64,000 nt of DNA from Hyaloperonospora brassicae (Eukaryota; Oomycota; Peronosporomycetes; Peronosporales; Peronosporaceae): positions 124,001-188,000 of the forward strand of contig CANTFL010001451.1 in assembly GCA_947650285.1 (NCBI GenBank). Direction: 5' to 3'. The translations under genes were made by a program, and so were the position numbers. Shown here piece by piece: positions 26,386 to 36,404 of this stretch. The notes beneath the pieces are model-generated. The model had not been told where the DNA came from and made no database searches. It saw nothing but the letters and a program-made list of their open reading frames with translations. Numbering within the stretch: the stretch's first letter is position 1; every line of letters begins with the position of its first letter.

Positions 26386-27003
26386 TCTGGTGTCGCGTAT
26401 TGTCAGGATTCTGTGGCGCTTTTGTGGTCTGGACGATGGGATCGTGTTGTGATTGGTCAAAACGAAGAGAACGTGGAATTGCGTGCGGGATTTGTTCCGT
26501 TCAATAAGGGCACAACATTTGCAGAAACCAGTTGACGACAACGTGGACCGCTCTTTTTCGTGGTGTTTCCGGTGAGCCACCACCCATTTGTCATCGATCG
26601 AGCCATGGGCATGACCGGAGGAGCGGTGACGCCTTTTTTTCGAGCGTACGCGATGCGATAAGTGCGCAACTACAGCCGATACCGAGTCGCAGGGTTCAGC
26701 TGTCAACCCTAGATACCGATTTGTATGCTACATTGATGATACGAGGCGATCCTGTCTCTAGGCAACAAGCGTAGCGCTCTGACCGACATCTCCAGACAGC
26801 CGTATCCTAGCACTATTTTCATCAAAACCCAGCAAAATGAGAAAGAGAGCGAGGGAGTCTTGTGTTTACATGCGGTTGGTGTGCTGACATTGTGTTGATT
26901 GTATGGATCGTGGCGAGCCTCCTCATCCGACTGTCAAGTATATTCAAAGTCCTAGTGTTAACTTCTATCTACAACTAGGATAGTAGAGACACGGCAATGG
27001 ACG
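26386..27003. other. Intergenic: 5' flank of the UBX gene and 3' flank of the effector
   Basis: This stretch lies upstream of the UBX gene and downstream of the WY effector, both on the minus strand. I see no conserved coding frame, repeat or RNA gene. The open minus frame reaching 26706 is an upstream extension of unspliced exon 1 of the UBX gene and has no recognisable content. Confidence 0.5.
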
Positions 27004-28212
27004 TCATGGCGCACGACGGTTCCCCTTCTGTTTCCAACTTGGATGCATGGCCATGAACAGTGTCGTGGGGGAAACCGGTTGCTGTTCGAAGAACTTGCCG
27101 TATCGTTTGAAAATACCTCTCAGCCATGGCAATTCCTTGACGTCCTGTGGCTTCAGACCAAAGATACGATCCGGAATGTCATTTGGGTTGTATCCTTTCC
27201 AGTGCCACCACTCGAACTGCGCCTTTTCGAGCTCCTTGCCGATTGACCGAACCTCCTTCGAGTCATTCGCATAACGGATGATTGCTGCCACGTTTACCTC
27301 GTTGTAAATGTCCTTCAGATAGGCAAATACCGCACCGTATGGGTTCTGCTTGTTTTTACTGCTAGCACGCTTGACCAAGCTCGTGAATTCAGGACTCAAA
27401 AAGAAATCAACCACCAGATGCTGCTTGATGTAGCTACCTTCGCTGATCGAGCTGAGCTCTGAGGTCGTGCTGGCGTCTTTGATCGTCTCGTCGACGTAAA
27501 GGAGTGTTTGGGCCTGTTTTTTCTTGAGATTTTTCTTATAGAACGTTTCATAACGTACATACAAACTCTCAAGTCGGCTGTCGGTGTGTAGGTACTGAAG
27601 TCTTACGTCAATGATGTTCTCCAGGATATACTTGGGAGTGTAGCCCCGCGAGAACCACCACTTGACCTGCGCGTCTTCGAGCTTCAGGGCGATCGAACGT
27701 GTTCTTCGTGAGTCCTTGGCCAGCAGTATAAGTATTGCCACATTCTTCTCGTTGAAATCGTCCTTGAGAGCAGCAAACATCGCACCGAACGGGTCCTTCT
27801 TGTTCTTCCTGAAAGCATGCTTCATCCAGCTCTTGAATCGATAACTCAAAAAGAAATCGACCACCAGACGTGGCTGCATAACTTTCTCTTTATCATAGAC
27901 CGACAGCAAGCTAAGCCCTGCGGTCTTGTACGCGCTTTCGATCGTCTCCTCGATATGAGAGAGCAATTGGAGCTCCTCGTTTCGTGCTGACTCGAATAGT
28001 GTCGTGAGCTTGCCAAGGCCAAAGCTCTTCCAGGAAATGCCTCGATCTTCATCTCCTTGACCAACGGAAGAATTGGTCTTCTGGTGGCCATTGCAGTTAT
28101 CGCACTCAGGCGCACGTGTTTTGATCTCGGATGCCCTGGAGGCCAATGCAGGATCGACAAGTACAATCAGCATGCCAACAACAAGGAAGGGGGCAAAGAG
28201 GTACAGCCTCAT
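27004..28212 (-). CDS. Secreted tandem WY-fold effector without a canonical RxLR (402 aa)
   Basis: The intronless 402-residue ORF starts with a textbook signal peptide (MRLYLFAP, then hydrophobic to ALA at residue 24). Then comes a short spacer with a CDNC pair and an acidic DEDR at 54-57, which resembles the dEER motif; no RxLR precedes it. The rest holds two homologous units. LVVDFFLS recurs at 116 and 266, and the Trp-containing motifs VKWWFSRGY (183-191) and FEWWHWKGY (333-341) recur at the same 150-residue spacing. This is the W-motif/Y-motif pattern of oomycete WY/LWY effectors, alpha-helical modules delivered into plant cells to alter host immunity. The host target cannot be told from sequence. 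Downy mildews often carry WY effectors with a degenerate RxLR, so lack of the motif is not evidence of decay; the ORF is intact. Confidence 0.8.
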   Translation of the reverse strand: MRLYLFAPFLVVGMLIVLVDPALASRASEIKTRAPECDNCNGHQKTNSSVGQGDEDRGISWKSFGLGKLTTLFESARNEELQLLSHIEETIESAYKTAGLSLLSVYDKEKVMQPRLVVDFFLSYRFKSWMKHAFRKNKKDPFGAMFAALKDDFNEKNVAILILLAKDSRRTRSIALKLEDAQVKWWFSRGYTPKYILENIIDVRLQYLHTDSRLESLYVRYETFYKKNLKKKQAQTLLYVDETIKDASTTSELSSISEGSYIKQHLVVDFFLSPEFTSLVKRASSKNKQNPYGAVFAYLKDIYNEVNVAAIIRYANDSKEVRSIGKELEKAQFEWWHWKGYNPNDIPDRIFGLKPQDVKELPWLRGIFKRYGKFFEQQPVSPTTLFMAMHPSWKQKGNRRAP

Positions 28213-29220
28213 GGCGGGATGGGTGAGGTGACGTTTTTAATCGAATGTGTGTTGGTGGTAAGACGGAAATCGGATAGTGAGATGAAAACAGTTGCCAGAA
28301 TATGTACATCCGGTTCGTGCTGCCCGGGATAAGACGTCGCGACACTTTACAATGAGCCATGCGACAACTCTCCCCCATCGGCACCGCACGCGTCACACGA
28401 CTTTGTGTAAAGCGCCACGACGTTGTCCCTACCTGGGTGTCAAAGTCAAGCGGATTGCCCCTTTCTATATCCCTCGGGGTGCCTGCCTGTCCACGGAACT
28501 AAGTTCACCTGACCTTCGAATTTCCCCGGCTCTTCCTAGCTGTACACCCGCTACTTTGGTCGGGACTCCATGAGCTTCTATGGAAAAGGCAGTCACAACA
28601 GCGACAGAATCTTGAACGCAATTGTTGACGCTTTGACCCGTTTGACTTCGAGCGGCACCCGGTTGCTGTACAGCAATCGGTTGGCGAGAGGAGACGCAGT
28701 TGTGATTTATGATATTGTTTGTGACAATTCGCGTTGGGTTCAGAGCACAACCCATGTCGGGAAAAGTCCGACCTCCCTGATTGGCAGATAAGCTGCTTTT
28801 TGACAGATGGACGAGAAGATTATAATCGCCACTACGAACTATCTAAACGCGTTGATATATGGGATAAAGATTCAGTCGCCAAATGAAAACATCATAAGAT
28901 GACAGGTGTCCCAGAAGGACGCCTGACGTAGCTTGACATATCCCAACTGTAGTGCCGCTGAACAGCATACGCTGAATGATTGCGTTGTAAAAAACCTGGA
29001 CCACATTGTCAGAAATATAAAAGCTACACCAAATATGTAGGAAAAACATGCATCAGATTGTCAATGATCGTAAACGCAATACAGTAGAGTCTCCCTTATG
29101 TAGTATAGCTGGGACCGCCAACTTTTAATTAATAAGGACATCAGTTAATAGCAGCGTTAGGGGGGGGTAGAATTGAATCGAAAGGTGCTACATGTGGTCA
29201 TAAAGGCGCCTTGGTATCAT
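28213..29220. other. Intergenic, no gene recognised
   Basis: The first few hundred bases are the upstream flank of the WY effector. Several ORFs of 60-96 codons occur on both strands (for example 28465-28755 minus and 28570-28791 plus), but none has recognisable motifs or a neighbour in a compatible frame. A seven-G run lies at about 29161. The sequence becomes AT-rich towards 29.1 kb, in line with a gene-sparse compartment. Confidence 0.4.
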
Positions 29221-29228
29221 TTTCACAC

Positions 29229-29430
29229 ATAAGCTAGTACCTCAAGTGGTTTGATGTGGCAGCACCAAGCGAGAGGTCACCGGTTCGATATCCGGTGTCT
29301 GCCCTTAGAAGTTAAAGTTTTCGGGCTCTGGTGTGCCGGGGTTCACCAGCACTGTCCTGCCAGGCAGTGACATCCCCCACTTAAGGTACGTGTGGGTGTT
29401 TGTTAGAAACCCGCTACTTGAATCAGAAAC
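29229..29430 (+). mobile_element. tRNA-derived SINE-like sequence
   Basis: Positions 29233-29295 resemble the 5' half of a tRNA gene with both RNA polymerase III promoter boxes. The A-box-like stretch is TACCTCAAGTGGTTTG at about 29238, and the B-box GGTTCGATATCC is at 29282-29293, flanked by CACC/GGTG that could form the T-stem. No full tRNA cloverleaf or clear anticodon loop can be drawn, and unrelated sequence follows (GGGGTTCACCAG, then TGCCAGGCAGTG), which is the layout of a tRNA-derived SINE. Oomycete genomes are known to contain such elements. The ends and any target-site duplication are not defined here. Confidence 0.4.
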
Positions 29431-29439
29431 GTCCGACCA

Positions 29440-31440
29440 GACAAACAGTAATGCGCGACTAGACGATTAGTAGTGCGGGTTCTCATGGATGATTCAGAAG
29501 ATGAGGATCAGGTGGGAAAGCTTCAACAAAAACCCTTGAGCAACAAACTCTGGATGGTTTTTTGTAGTGGTCCGTCGGCAGTAGTTTATTATTTGTATAG
29601 CGAAAATTTCTCTGCCAATATTGATAATAAAAAGTAAGTGAGTTTTTAACATTTGGCCTGGGCCCAACACGGGACTCGAAATGTTTATTAAGTACGGGAG
29701 AATATAAATGAGAGCATAATAAATTACGGAGACTACTATATATATTTGAAAAATGAGAAATGCGCCAGACAATCATAAAAAATCATAACGGCCGATAGTC
29801 AAAAATGAAAATGCACCCGATGATCTTAATATTAGAAGAAGCCTTCGGTAATCAAAGAACGTAATAGCAACCTACACCAAATACGACCTAGTTAACGTTA
29901 TTTAAATCTCATGTGCATATGTACGCATATCTTTTTCTCTCAATATATACTGTTTCGTATGCTGCTAGCTTATTCCATGACGAGTCGTATCTTCAGAAGG
30001 AACAGGTGCGTTGACGCGTCATGCGTAGTCTGATAGTGGTCGAGTCATTCGATACTACGGCTACCTTGTTGTCTACCTTTCATCCAGCTTGTATGAAGTG
30101 CGAATATGGCAATGTGTTGGTGAATACCTGTCGTTATCGGTGTGAGAAAAAAGGATGGGACAGTGCCGATTTGAATAGCGCGTGGGTAGTGCTGTGTTAC
30201 ATGTTTAACAAACATCCCAAGGTATCATAGCATGTAGTATAGACGTAAGCAAAAGCGGATATTTGTGATGAATACATGAAAAAGGGTTGAGTACTATTAC
30301 AGGTGCTCATGCAGATGTTGTATCGACTTAGTATGCCAAGTCTATCATCATGCCGAACGCAGACCCTATCTGATCGAGCAATAAAACTAAAGAATCATTC
30401 GGCATACGATCTGGGTGTCCATATCAGCGTAAACCTACTACATGTAGATATAAGCCATCATTAGCATTAACAGGCCATGCAGATGCGGTTGCCTGTATTT
30501 TGGAAAATGTGTCGATGCTGACTATTTTGTACTATCTTGTTTGTCTTATTGTACCGCAGAGTAAAAAGTACTTCGTAATTGACCGCACGGTAATGGTCCG
30601 GTAAAATACTCTTATGAGTTATACGAAACGAATATCGAAAGTGTTTTTCGTTCAACGCGTAGATTGTGCGTCCAAAACTGTAACGGAGCACCTCCCGCTC
30701 GTAACTAATGCAATACAAGATACGGATACTGGCGCAGTATGGGCAGATGACTCGAATTCTCACCTTGACTGTACCAACAGATAAGGATCGAATCTTTAGA
30801 CGCAAACATTCACGAAAAGGTAGGTGGAACTGAATGGAAAACAGTGAAATGTTTCTTGATACGCTGTTTGATCTTTCACTAACTACATCCAACTACAACC
30901 ATCATATGTATCTGGCATCCATCTAGTGTGTGCGTCTAGCAGCTATTATTGGGTACGTTGGCTTTTATGATTGCCTGTATACACAATAAGTGAAGCAAAG
31001 CTGTAAGTCACCTCTAGAGGTACTATTCTTTCAGTATTTCCGAAGTAAGGTACATTTTGGTGAGTTTCATCAATAAAAAAAATTTCTAGTAGAAGCAAAG
31101 TGGTGTCAATTATATGTAACGGGATCACCCGTTACCGGAAGATGACCAAAAACAAGCGTATACAGCAACCAGCTGCGAACCATAAACCGATCAAGTGACA
31201 GCTTTGAGACGGTAATGCTTCGTTCGTGGCTTTGTAAACCTAATCTCTTTATACGACGTTTACACGCTGATCATGTGATACGATCTACTGAGAAGAAGAG
31301 TTTAGTTGTTGAATTGTTTGGACGAATTATATAATTGCCTAAGACTTAGAAATGAGATAATGGGTGTGTTCTGTATACATATTACATAAAGAATCCTTAC
31401 TACACAGTAAAAAGAACGATGGGTAATCGCGTTTCGCGTC
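29440..31440. other. AT-rich gene-poor stretch
   Basis: I find no convincing gene. The longest ORF is 30467-30892 on the minus strand (141 codons); it lacks recognisable motifs, a plausible promoter context or a homologue I can name, and may be a chance frame or relic. Base composition is clearly more AT-rich than the gene block at 49-61 kb. Confidence 0.4.
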
Positions 31441-31446
31441 AACATA

Positions 31447-31899
31447 ATGACATTCAATTTGTTTACATGCGTCATAGTTGGTATTCTTGCGCATCTCAAA
31501 TGTGATGTTTGCGCTGAAGATGTTACGCATCCTGCGAGAACGAAGTTGCGCGCCGTCAGCTTTCAAAAAATGCTCATTGACTCTATGGCGGAGTGGATTT
31601 CACAAGGTTTTCGTGACCCCAACTCCCCACTGGAGCCCAGACGATCGCCTATCGAGGGAGTAATCCGTTTCCGTGTGTTGCGCTTCCTTCATCACTTTGT
31701 GTACTCGTCGAAAGGGCGGGCTGCACTGTTCCAGGTAAAATCGTTTCTATGGAAACTTGGCTGTGTTTGTGATGGGGTTGCGTGTCATAGAGAGGGATTC
31801 TTCACACGATCACGGTTATGCTTCTCGAGTGATCGATATGATTCACCCGGATATGATCGATATCGCCTTGTACAATACGTAGATACTTCATCTGATTGA
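31447..31899 (+). CDS. Small putative secreted RxLR-like protein (150 aa)
   Basis: The 150-codon ORF begins with a hydrophobic signal-like segment (MTFNLFTCVIVGILAHL) ending near KCDVCA at about residue 23. About ten residues later comes ARTKLRAV, in which TKLR sits where an RxLR motif would be expected, at residues 33-36. The remainder (with EWISQGFRDPNSP and basic stretches) has no W/Y motif I can identify and ends with a low-information tail, so it may be a truncated or decayed effector. It lies alone in AT-rich DNA, typical of oomycete effector loci. A chance ORF cannot be excluded. Confidence 0.35.
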   Translation: MTFNLFTCVIVGILAHLKCDVCAEDVTHPARTKLRAVSFQKMLIDSMAEWISQGFRDPNSPLEPRRSPIEGVIRFRVLRFLHHFVYSSKGRAALFQVKSFLWKLGCVCDGVACHREGFFTRSRLCFSSDRYDSPGYDRYRLVQYVDTSSD

Positions 31900-34256
31900 C
31901 CTTCAGAACACTTAAGCCGTCTCGCCGTCTTGTATCTTGTACTTCACATTGTTGCTGCGTCGGATCACAGTTGGGGTGTTGTATTGAGCGTCCTTGATCA
32001 CTGGCTAAACAGGGATATCACCAGGTTGAATGATGCGAATTTTTTTGACGTCGGGTGGCCAGTAATTAATCCCAGAAGAGAAGTCGACACGTGTACTTAG
32101 AAGCGCATTGAGCTCTGTTTTATGTTTAAGTGATCAACCACGGAATGCAACCGCACTTACCGGAGACTATGGATCCTACGCAGTGTGTAGTCTGTACCTG
32201 TCGATTGTCTCCTTGTACGACTCGGCAGACTTCATGTACTCTTCTGATCGCAGATCGCGGATTGCGTGGTGTGGCACAAATCTTTTTAATCGATCACGAT
32301 CTCATACTTGATAGCAATCTCCACCCCGTTCGCCGTCGCGTATTAATCGCAGTGTTTACCCTGATCGTGATCTCCTTCTTGATAGTAATCTCCTTGATCT
32401 CGATCTCTTCTCTGATCGCGATCGCGATCGCGATCGCGTACGGCGTAAAACACTACTTGTTTATATCCATCGCCCCTCAACCTGAGAATGAAAATCCAGT
32501 ATTTAGTGACTGAAGCGCGATCGGTCGATCTTTTGCAAAATTGATCGATCGATTTATCAAAGATGCTCGACGGTCGATCCGATACCCGGTATTCGTCGGG
32601 TGATATATCTCCATCATATTAATACTGCGTCTTTATAAATACAAAAAACAACAACATCATCGCATGTCTGTTTTAGGTAATCAACTATTTGCTCGGAATA
32701 TCGTTTACATCGCTGTTGCGCATGTTTTTATACATTGATTTGTTCTTATCTTATCCTTCTTGGGGTGCACTGTTACATTCTTGTCGGCTTCATTTGCACT
32801 TTTATATTTTCGATAATTTGATACGTCGTAGTTTTGTTATTGATCGTTCTATACTTATTTCCTAATTATCTGCTGCACATTTTATATTATTACTTTTTGC
32901 TGCTACCTAATGTGATAAGTGCATAATGTCTACTTCATATAGGATGTGAGTCCTCGAAGAACGTGACGGAGGTGTATTTTAACAGCCCATAACATCTGTG
33001 GAATCGATGGTCAGGACGCGATCGACAACCACCGATTAAAAAAAGTCGGCAATGCTCAAGGCGGCGCGAAACAAGATGCTCGCCATACTTAGTTACTTCT
33101 CAGTTGGATATGGGTGATGGGTCTTCGCAGGCCAAGCAAGTCGACAGACAATTGCCTCCAGTCTTTGTAGCGCACTCATTCGCCTAGAACTTTGCCGAAT
33201 GTCTTTCCGACCACTTACCTTGGTTTCCAACTATAAGATTATGATGGGGATGTGGCGGGCCCACTGAATTAAGTGGATGGCAACTACGGACCGGCTCATA
33301 GAGATTTGATCCTGACTTTCATGGGCAGGGTGTACCTTCAAGATCATATACGGGTATGAGCGTGCCAATTCTCTTGTTTACCGACTCAACATGTACGCCA
33401 ACGAAAATGGCGTTGAGACTTCGGACGGAAAGAGTGAATTAATCATGGACTTGGTATCGGGTTTCTTGAATGATGCTAAGCGTTTTTCGCCACAATAAAC
33501 TTTCTTTAGGAGTGTCGGTCTGTGTATCTGTGTGGTCCATATTCAATTGGATTGATGATCGTGGCTAACGTCTTGCAGGCACATAATCATAATCGTCGGT
33601 GTGTGGTTATTGGTGGTCGGAGAGTCAAACCTTGAAGCATGCTACGCAGAGGTTGTTCCTGGCCTTCACAAATAGGATTACATCCGTCTAGAGCATAATG
33701 TTGTTTACGGCGGTCAAGTCATCGCAGCGTTGCTGGACGGAACATTTCCTATAGCCGACGGCCGATAGTGACGCAGGGGGAGGAGCAGATAATATTGCCT
33801 CGAATAGGTCTACTACCCAATAATAGTTGAAGAGCTTGCTCAATTCGCACAACGGGTACGGATCCCGACGAAGGACTCGTGATGAGCAAGTTTCACGAAG
33901 GCACTCTTACTGCGGAAGCCTCGTATATCTAAAGGTGATTTGTGTAAAGAGATGATACAAACCAAAGATACACATTTCGATGTAACGTTTGGCGATAGAC
34001 AATCAACTTCAACTAGCAGCTAGTTTCTTGGGAGCGGCTCTGGACGACACTTGGTCAACAATTTGAGCGTGCTCGACCTGGCTGTCGACTGCCAAAACGA
34101 ATGTGTCACTGCACCTTCGGATGGGGATTCCAGCGATCACCAAACAAGAAAGTGCGGTGATCCGTGTCAAGGCGCTTGATATTTTGAGGACCCTATGACT
34201 TCTCTATATTCCATACGCATCAAATAGTTGCGTAACACCGCTTACTTGAGTAGATT
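31900..34256. other. Gene-poor DNA with transposon relics
   Basis: No intact gene is visible. At 32385-32445 there is a GATCTC/GATCGC-rich simple repeat. Around 33340-33485 the plus strand contains a short coding-like stretch (RLNMYANENGVETSDGKSE, then LIMDLVSGFLNDAKRF) flanked by stops. It loosely resembles the part of PiggyBac transposases where a hydrophobic strand, a YTG-type turn and a VVLDLVEPL-like helix occur, suggesting a decayed DNA transposon. The rest is low-complexity, with no strong reading frame. Confidence 0.3.
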
Positions 34257-34421
34257 ATGGAAGAATATATTCGAGTTGAATACCGTGAAGGGGTGCGTGT
34301 TCTGATTGGATACCACAACTCGCCTCCTTTACGGTATGATACGATTATTGTTGTTGCAGTTCACGATGGAATCTCGGTTGACAAATTCATGAATGAGGTT
34401 GACCAAAGCTGGCATTCATGA
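34257..34421 (+). CDS. Small hypothetical ORF or relic (54 aa)
   Basis: An ATG-initiated 54-codon ORF begins MEEYIRVEYREGVRVLIGY and ends DQSWHS before TGA. Its composition is protein-like, with alternating hydrophobic strands (TIIVVAVHDG), but I cannot assign a family. It sits about 300 bp left of the retrotransposon insertion and in the same strand orientation, and may be a surviving fragment of an older gene or transposon. Confidence 0.25.
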   Translation: MEEYIRVEYREGVRVLIGYHNSPPLRYDTIIVVAVHDGISVDKFMNEVDQSWHS

Positions 34422-34728
34422 CAATTGTCAATGGTGATGGTCATGATGTAAATGGCTATTCGGAACGAAATCGTTTGACACTCTATCGTTGGTGGGATCA
34501 TCTTTGTATGACACGATCATTGAGATGGCCCGCGACCTTGCTTGGAAGATATGCAACTGATGCTAATCGTATCAACACGTAAGCCTGCGCACAAGGCAAG
34601 TGGAAGAAAAACGTACAATGAATCAAGTACAGTGGGTTGCATTCTATCATCAGCGGGGTCATCTGTTCTGATGTAAAGGTCACAATGACTTCAGCGGAGC
34701 TAGAAATGTTTTACTTTGTCAGTGCCAA

Positions 34729-35253
34729 TGTAACGGGGTTACACGTCGGCTGGTAGCCGACGATAGGTGTGGTGCACACACGAGAGGGGGTATCCTATAA
34801 GGTAATATTAGAACACAGTGAGCGTATCAATTGTTGAAGACTGGTGTCTGTCATCAATTGATTGCAAGATCTTTTAAGAGGTTATTTAGGGCAGGTTAAA
34901 TACGTTGTTCTAAGGTGTTCTTTTAGGTTAAATGAAGAAATAAAATTCAGTTCCCATTTTGATCAACATAAGACACGTGCCTTACGAGGCGTCTTTGATC
35001 GGGAGGACAGAAGCAACGCCTGTAAAGGTAGCTTGTCCTCGAGCACTCTGTGCTGTGATTCATTTGAATCGTTTGGTCCCTCTGGAACGGGGATCGTAAG
35101 CTCTCTGAGCTGTTGACTCTCTGAGTCGGGTTCTCTGAACCACCCTTTAAGCTCTCTGAGCTGTTGACTCTCTGAGTCGGGTTCTTTGAACCGAAGTTGC
35201 TCATTGAGCGTAAAGTCTTCCTCTGACTTAAGGAGCTGTGTAGCTCCGCTACA
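34729..35253 (+). repeat. 5' LTR of the chromovirus
   Basis: It begins TGTAACGGGGTTACAC, with a short inverted repeat in its first 16 bases and a second (CGTCGGCTGGTAGCCGACG) just after, and ends GCTCCGCTACA. Near the 3' end a 58-bp stretch containing AAGCTCTCTGAGCTGTTGAC is present twice (about 35097 and 35149). Preceded by GCCAA. Confidence 0.95.
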
Positions 35254-35255
35254 CT

Positions 35256-35271
35256 TGGTAGCACTCGTAGT
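35256..35271 (+). other. Candidate primer-binding site
   Basis: TGGTAGCACTCGTAG starts 2 nt downstream of the 5' LTR. It begins with TGG, the complement of the CCA end of a tRNA, as expected for minus-strand priming. The tRNA species cannot be named with confidence. Confidence 0.55.
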
Positions 35272-35312
35272 CAATCTACACCTGAGTCGGTAACGACTGA
35301 TCCTCTACGAGG

Positions 35313-36348
35313 ATGGAGCAATCCACACCCCTCTCTGAGGCTCAAAAGGTCGCGCTTGATAAGCTGACCGCGGCCGTAGGCCTAGAGTATGTGGAGTTTC
35401 TAGCTGCACAGGGTCCCGATGTGCTCAATGCACGAGTCGAGGCCTTTATGCAGTATGAAACGGCCCTGTTGGGCCAGGTTCAAAACCAAGTAGCGTCGGC
35501 TATGCCGACACGCTACGTGGCTATGCCACCAGAAGAGGCTAAGCCTCGTCCCCTTCGGGTGGACGTTAAATGTTACTCCGGGAAGGAGGGGGAAAACTTG
35601 ACCCTCTGGATCCGTGAGATTGAGATGGCCATGGACTCTGGTCTCATCTCACTAGAGAACCAACGGGTCTCTTTGGCTATCTCTAAGCTCGATGGTAGAG
35701 CTAGAGAGTGGGCTTTGACGTGTGGCACGTCGGTCAATTTGGCATTTCCCACGTGGGAATCGCTCAAGTTGGACCTCATGCGAGTTTTCTCGCCGCCTAA
35801 CCAGGCATATCGCGTGCGATCACGCTTCTTATCAACCCGTCAGGGTAAGAGCGAGTTAACGGACTATGTCCAAGAGTTGAGAACTCTAATGGCTGCTATG
35901 CAGTCCTGACCCTCTCCCTGAGACTGTCTACGTGACAGTCTTCATGGAAGGTCTTCGCACTGGCGTGGCCAGGACCGAGGTTTTTCGGGTTCATCCCTCT
36001 ACTTTTGAGGAAGCTGTGAGCGTCGCTCAAAATGCTGAGCACAACTTCAAGTCGGCCAGACTTGGTTGGAATGGGTACAACCCAAGCTTTGCGAGGGCGG
36101 CCTCTGCGAGGACTTCGGCTTACTGTAAGCCAGAACCGATGGATCTCAGCCATGCTGAAGATGAAGGCGAAGCGGAGCTTCATGTTGCGGAGCAACGACA
36201 GGATGTGAGACGCTGTTACATGTGCGGAAGCACTAAACACTTGCGTCCCACTTGTCCTTTGCGTAAGCAACAACCGACTCCTATGAGTCGAAACCCCAGC
36301 CTCAACCAGAAACCTGGTATGGCACGGAGAAACGTCGACACCCAGTAG
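35313..36348 (+). CDS. gag: Retrotransposon Gag, interrupted by a one-base frame shift
   Basis: The first block (35313-35909) has the Ty3-type Gag core, with [23 protein letters not shown] and [18 protein letters not shown]. It ends prematurely at MAAMQS. The frame resumes one base later and continues to 36348 with [30 protein letters not shown] and a single CCHC zinc knuckle ([14 protein letters not shown]), which binds the RNA genome. The interruption is one extra base in CAGTCCTGAC at about 35904-35907. Gag forms the virus-like particle. The pol frame is open in -1 relative to the second block for at least 60 nt upstream of the Gag stop, which fits Gag-Pol expression by -1 frameshifting. 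Confidence 0.9.
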
Positions 36349-36404
36349 GCGCGGGGCGCCCTACTGGGGTAGAACTAAGTTCTGTCACATCTCTACGAGA
36401 TAAA

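Noticed and set aside
25822..26706. Single-exon 294-codon protein on the minus strand
   Set aside because: It reads through introns of the UBX gene; splicing restores UBA motifs in the correct order.
34947..35274. Minus-strand ORFs inside the LTRs (also at 42475-42952)
   Set aside because: Duplicated exactly with the LTR and lacking motifs; they are chance frames within regulatory repeats.
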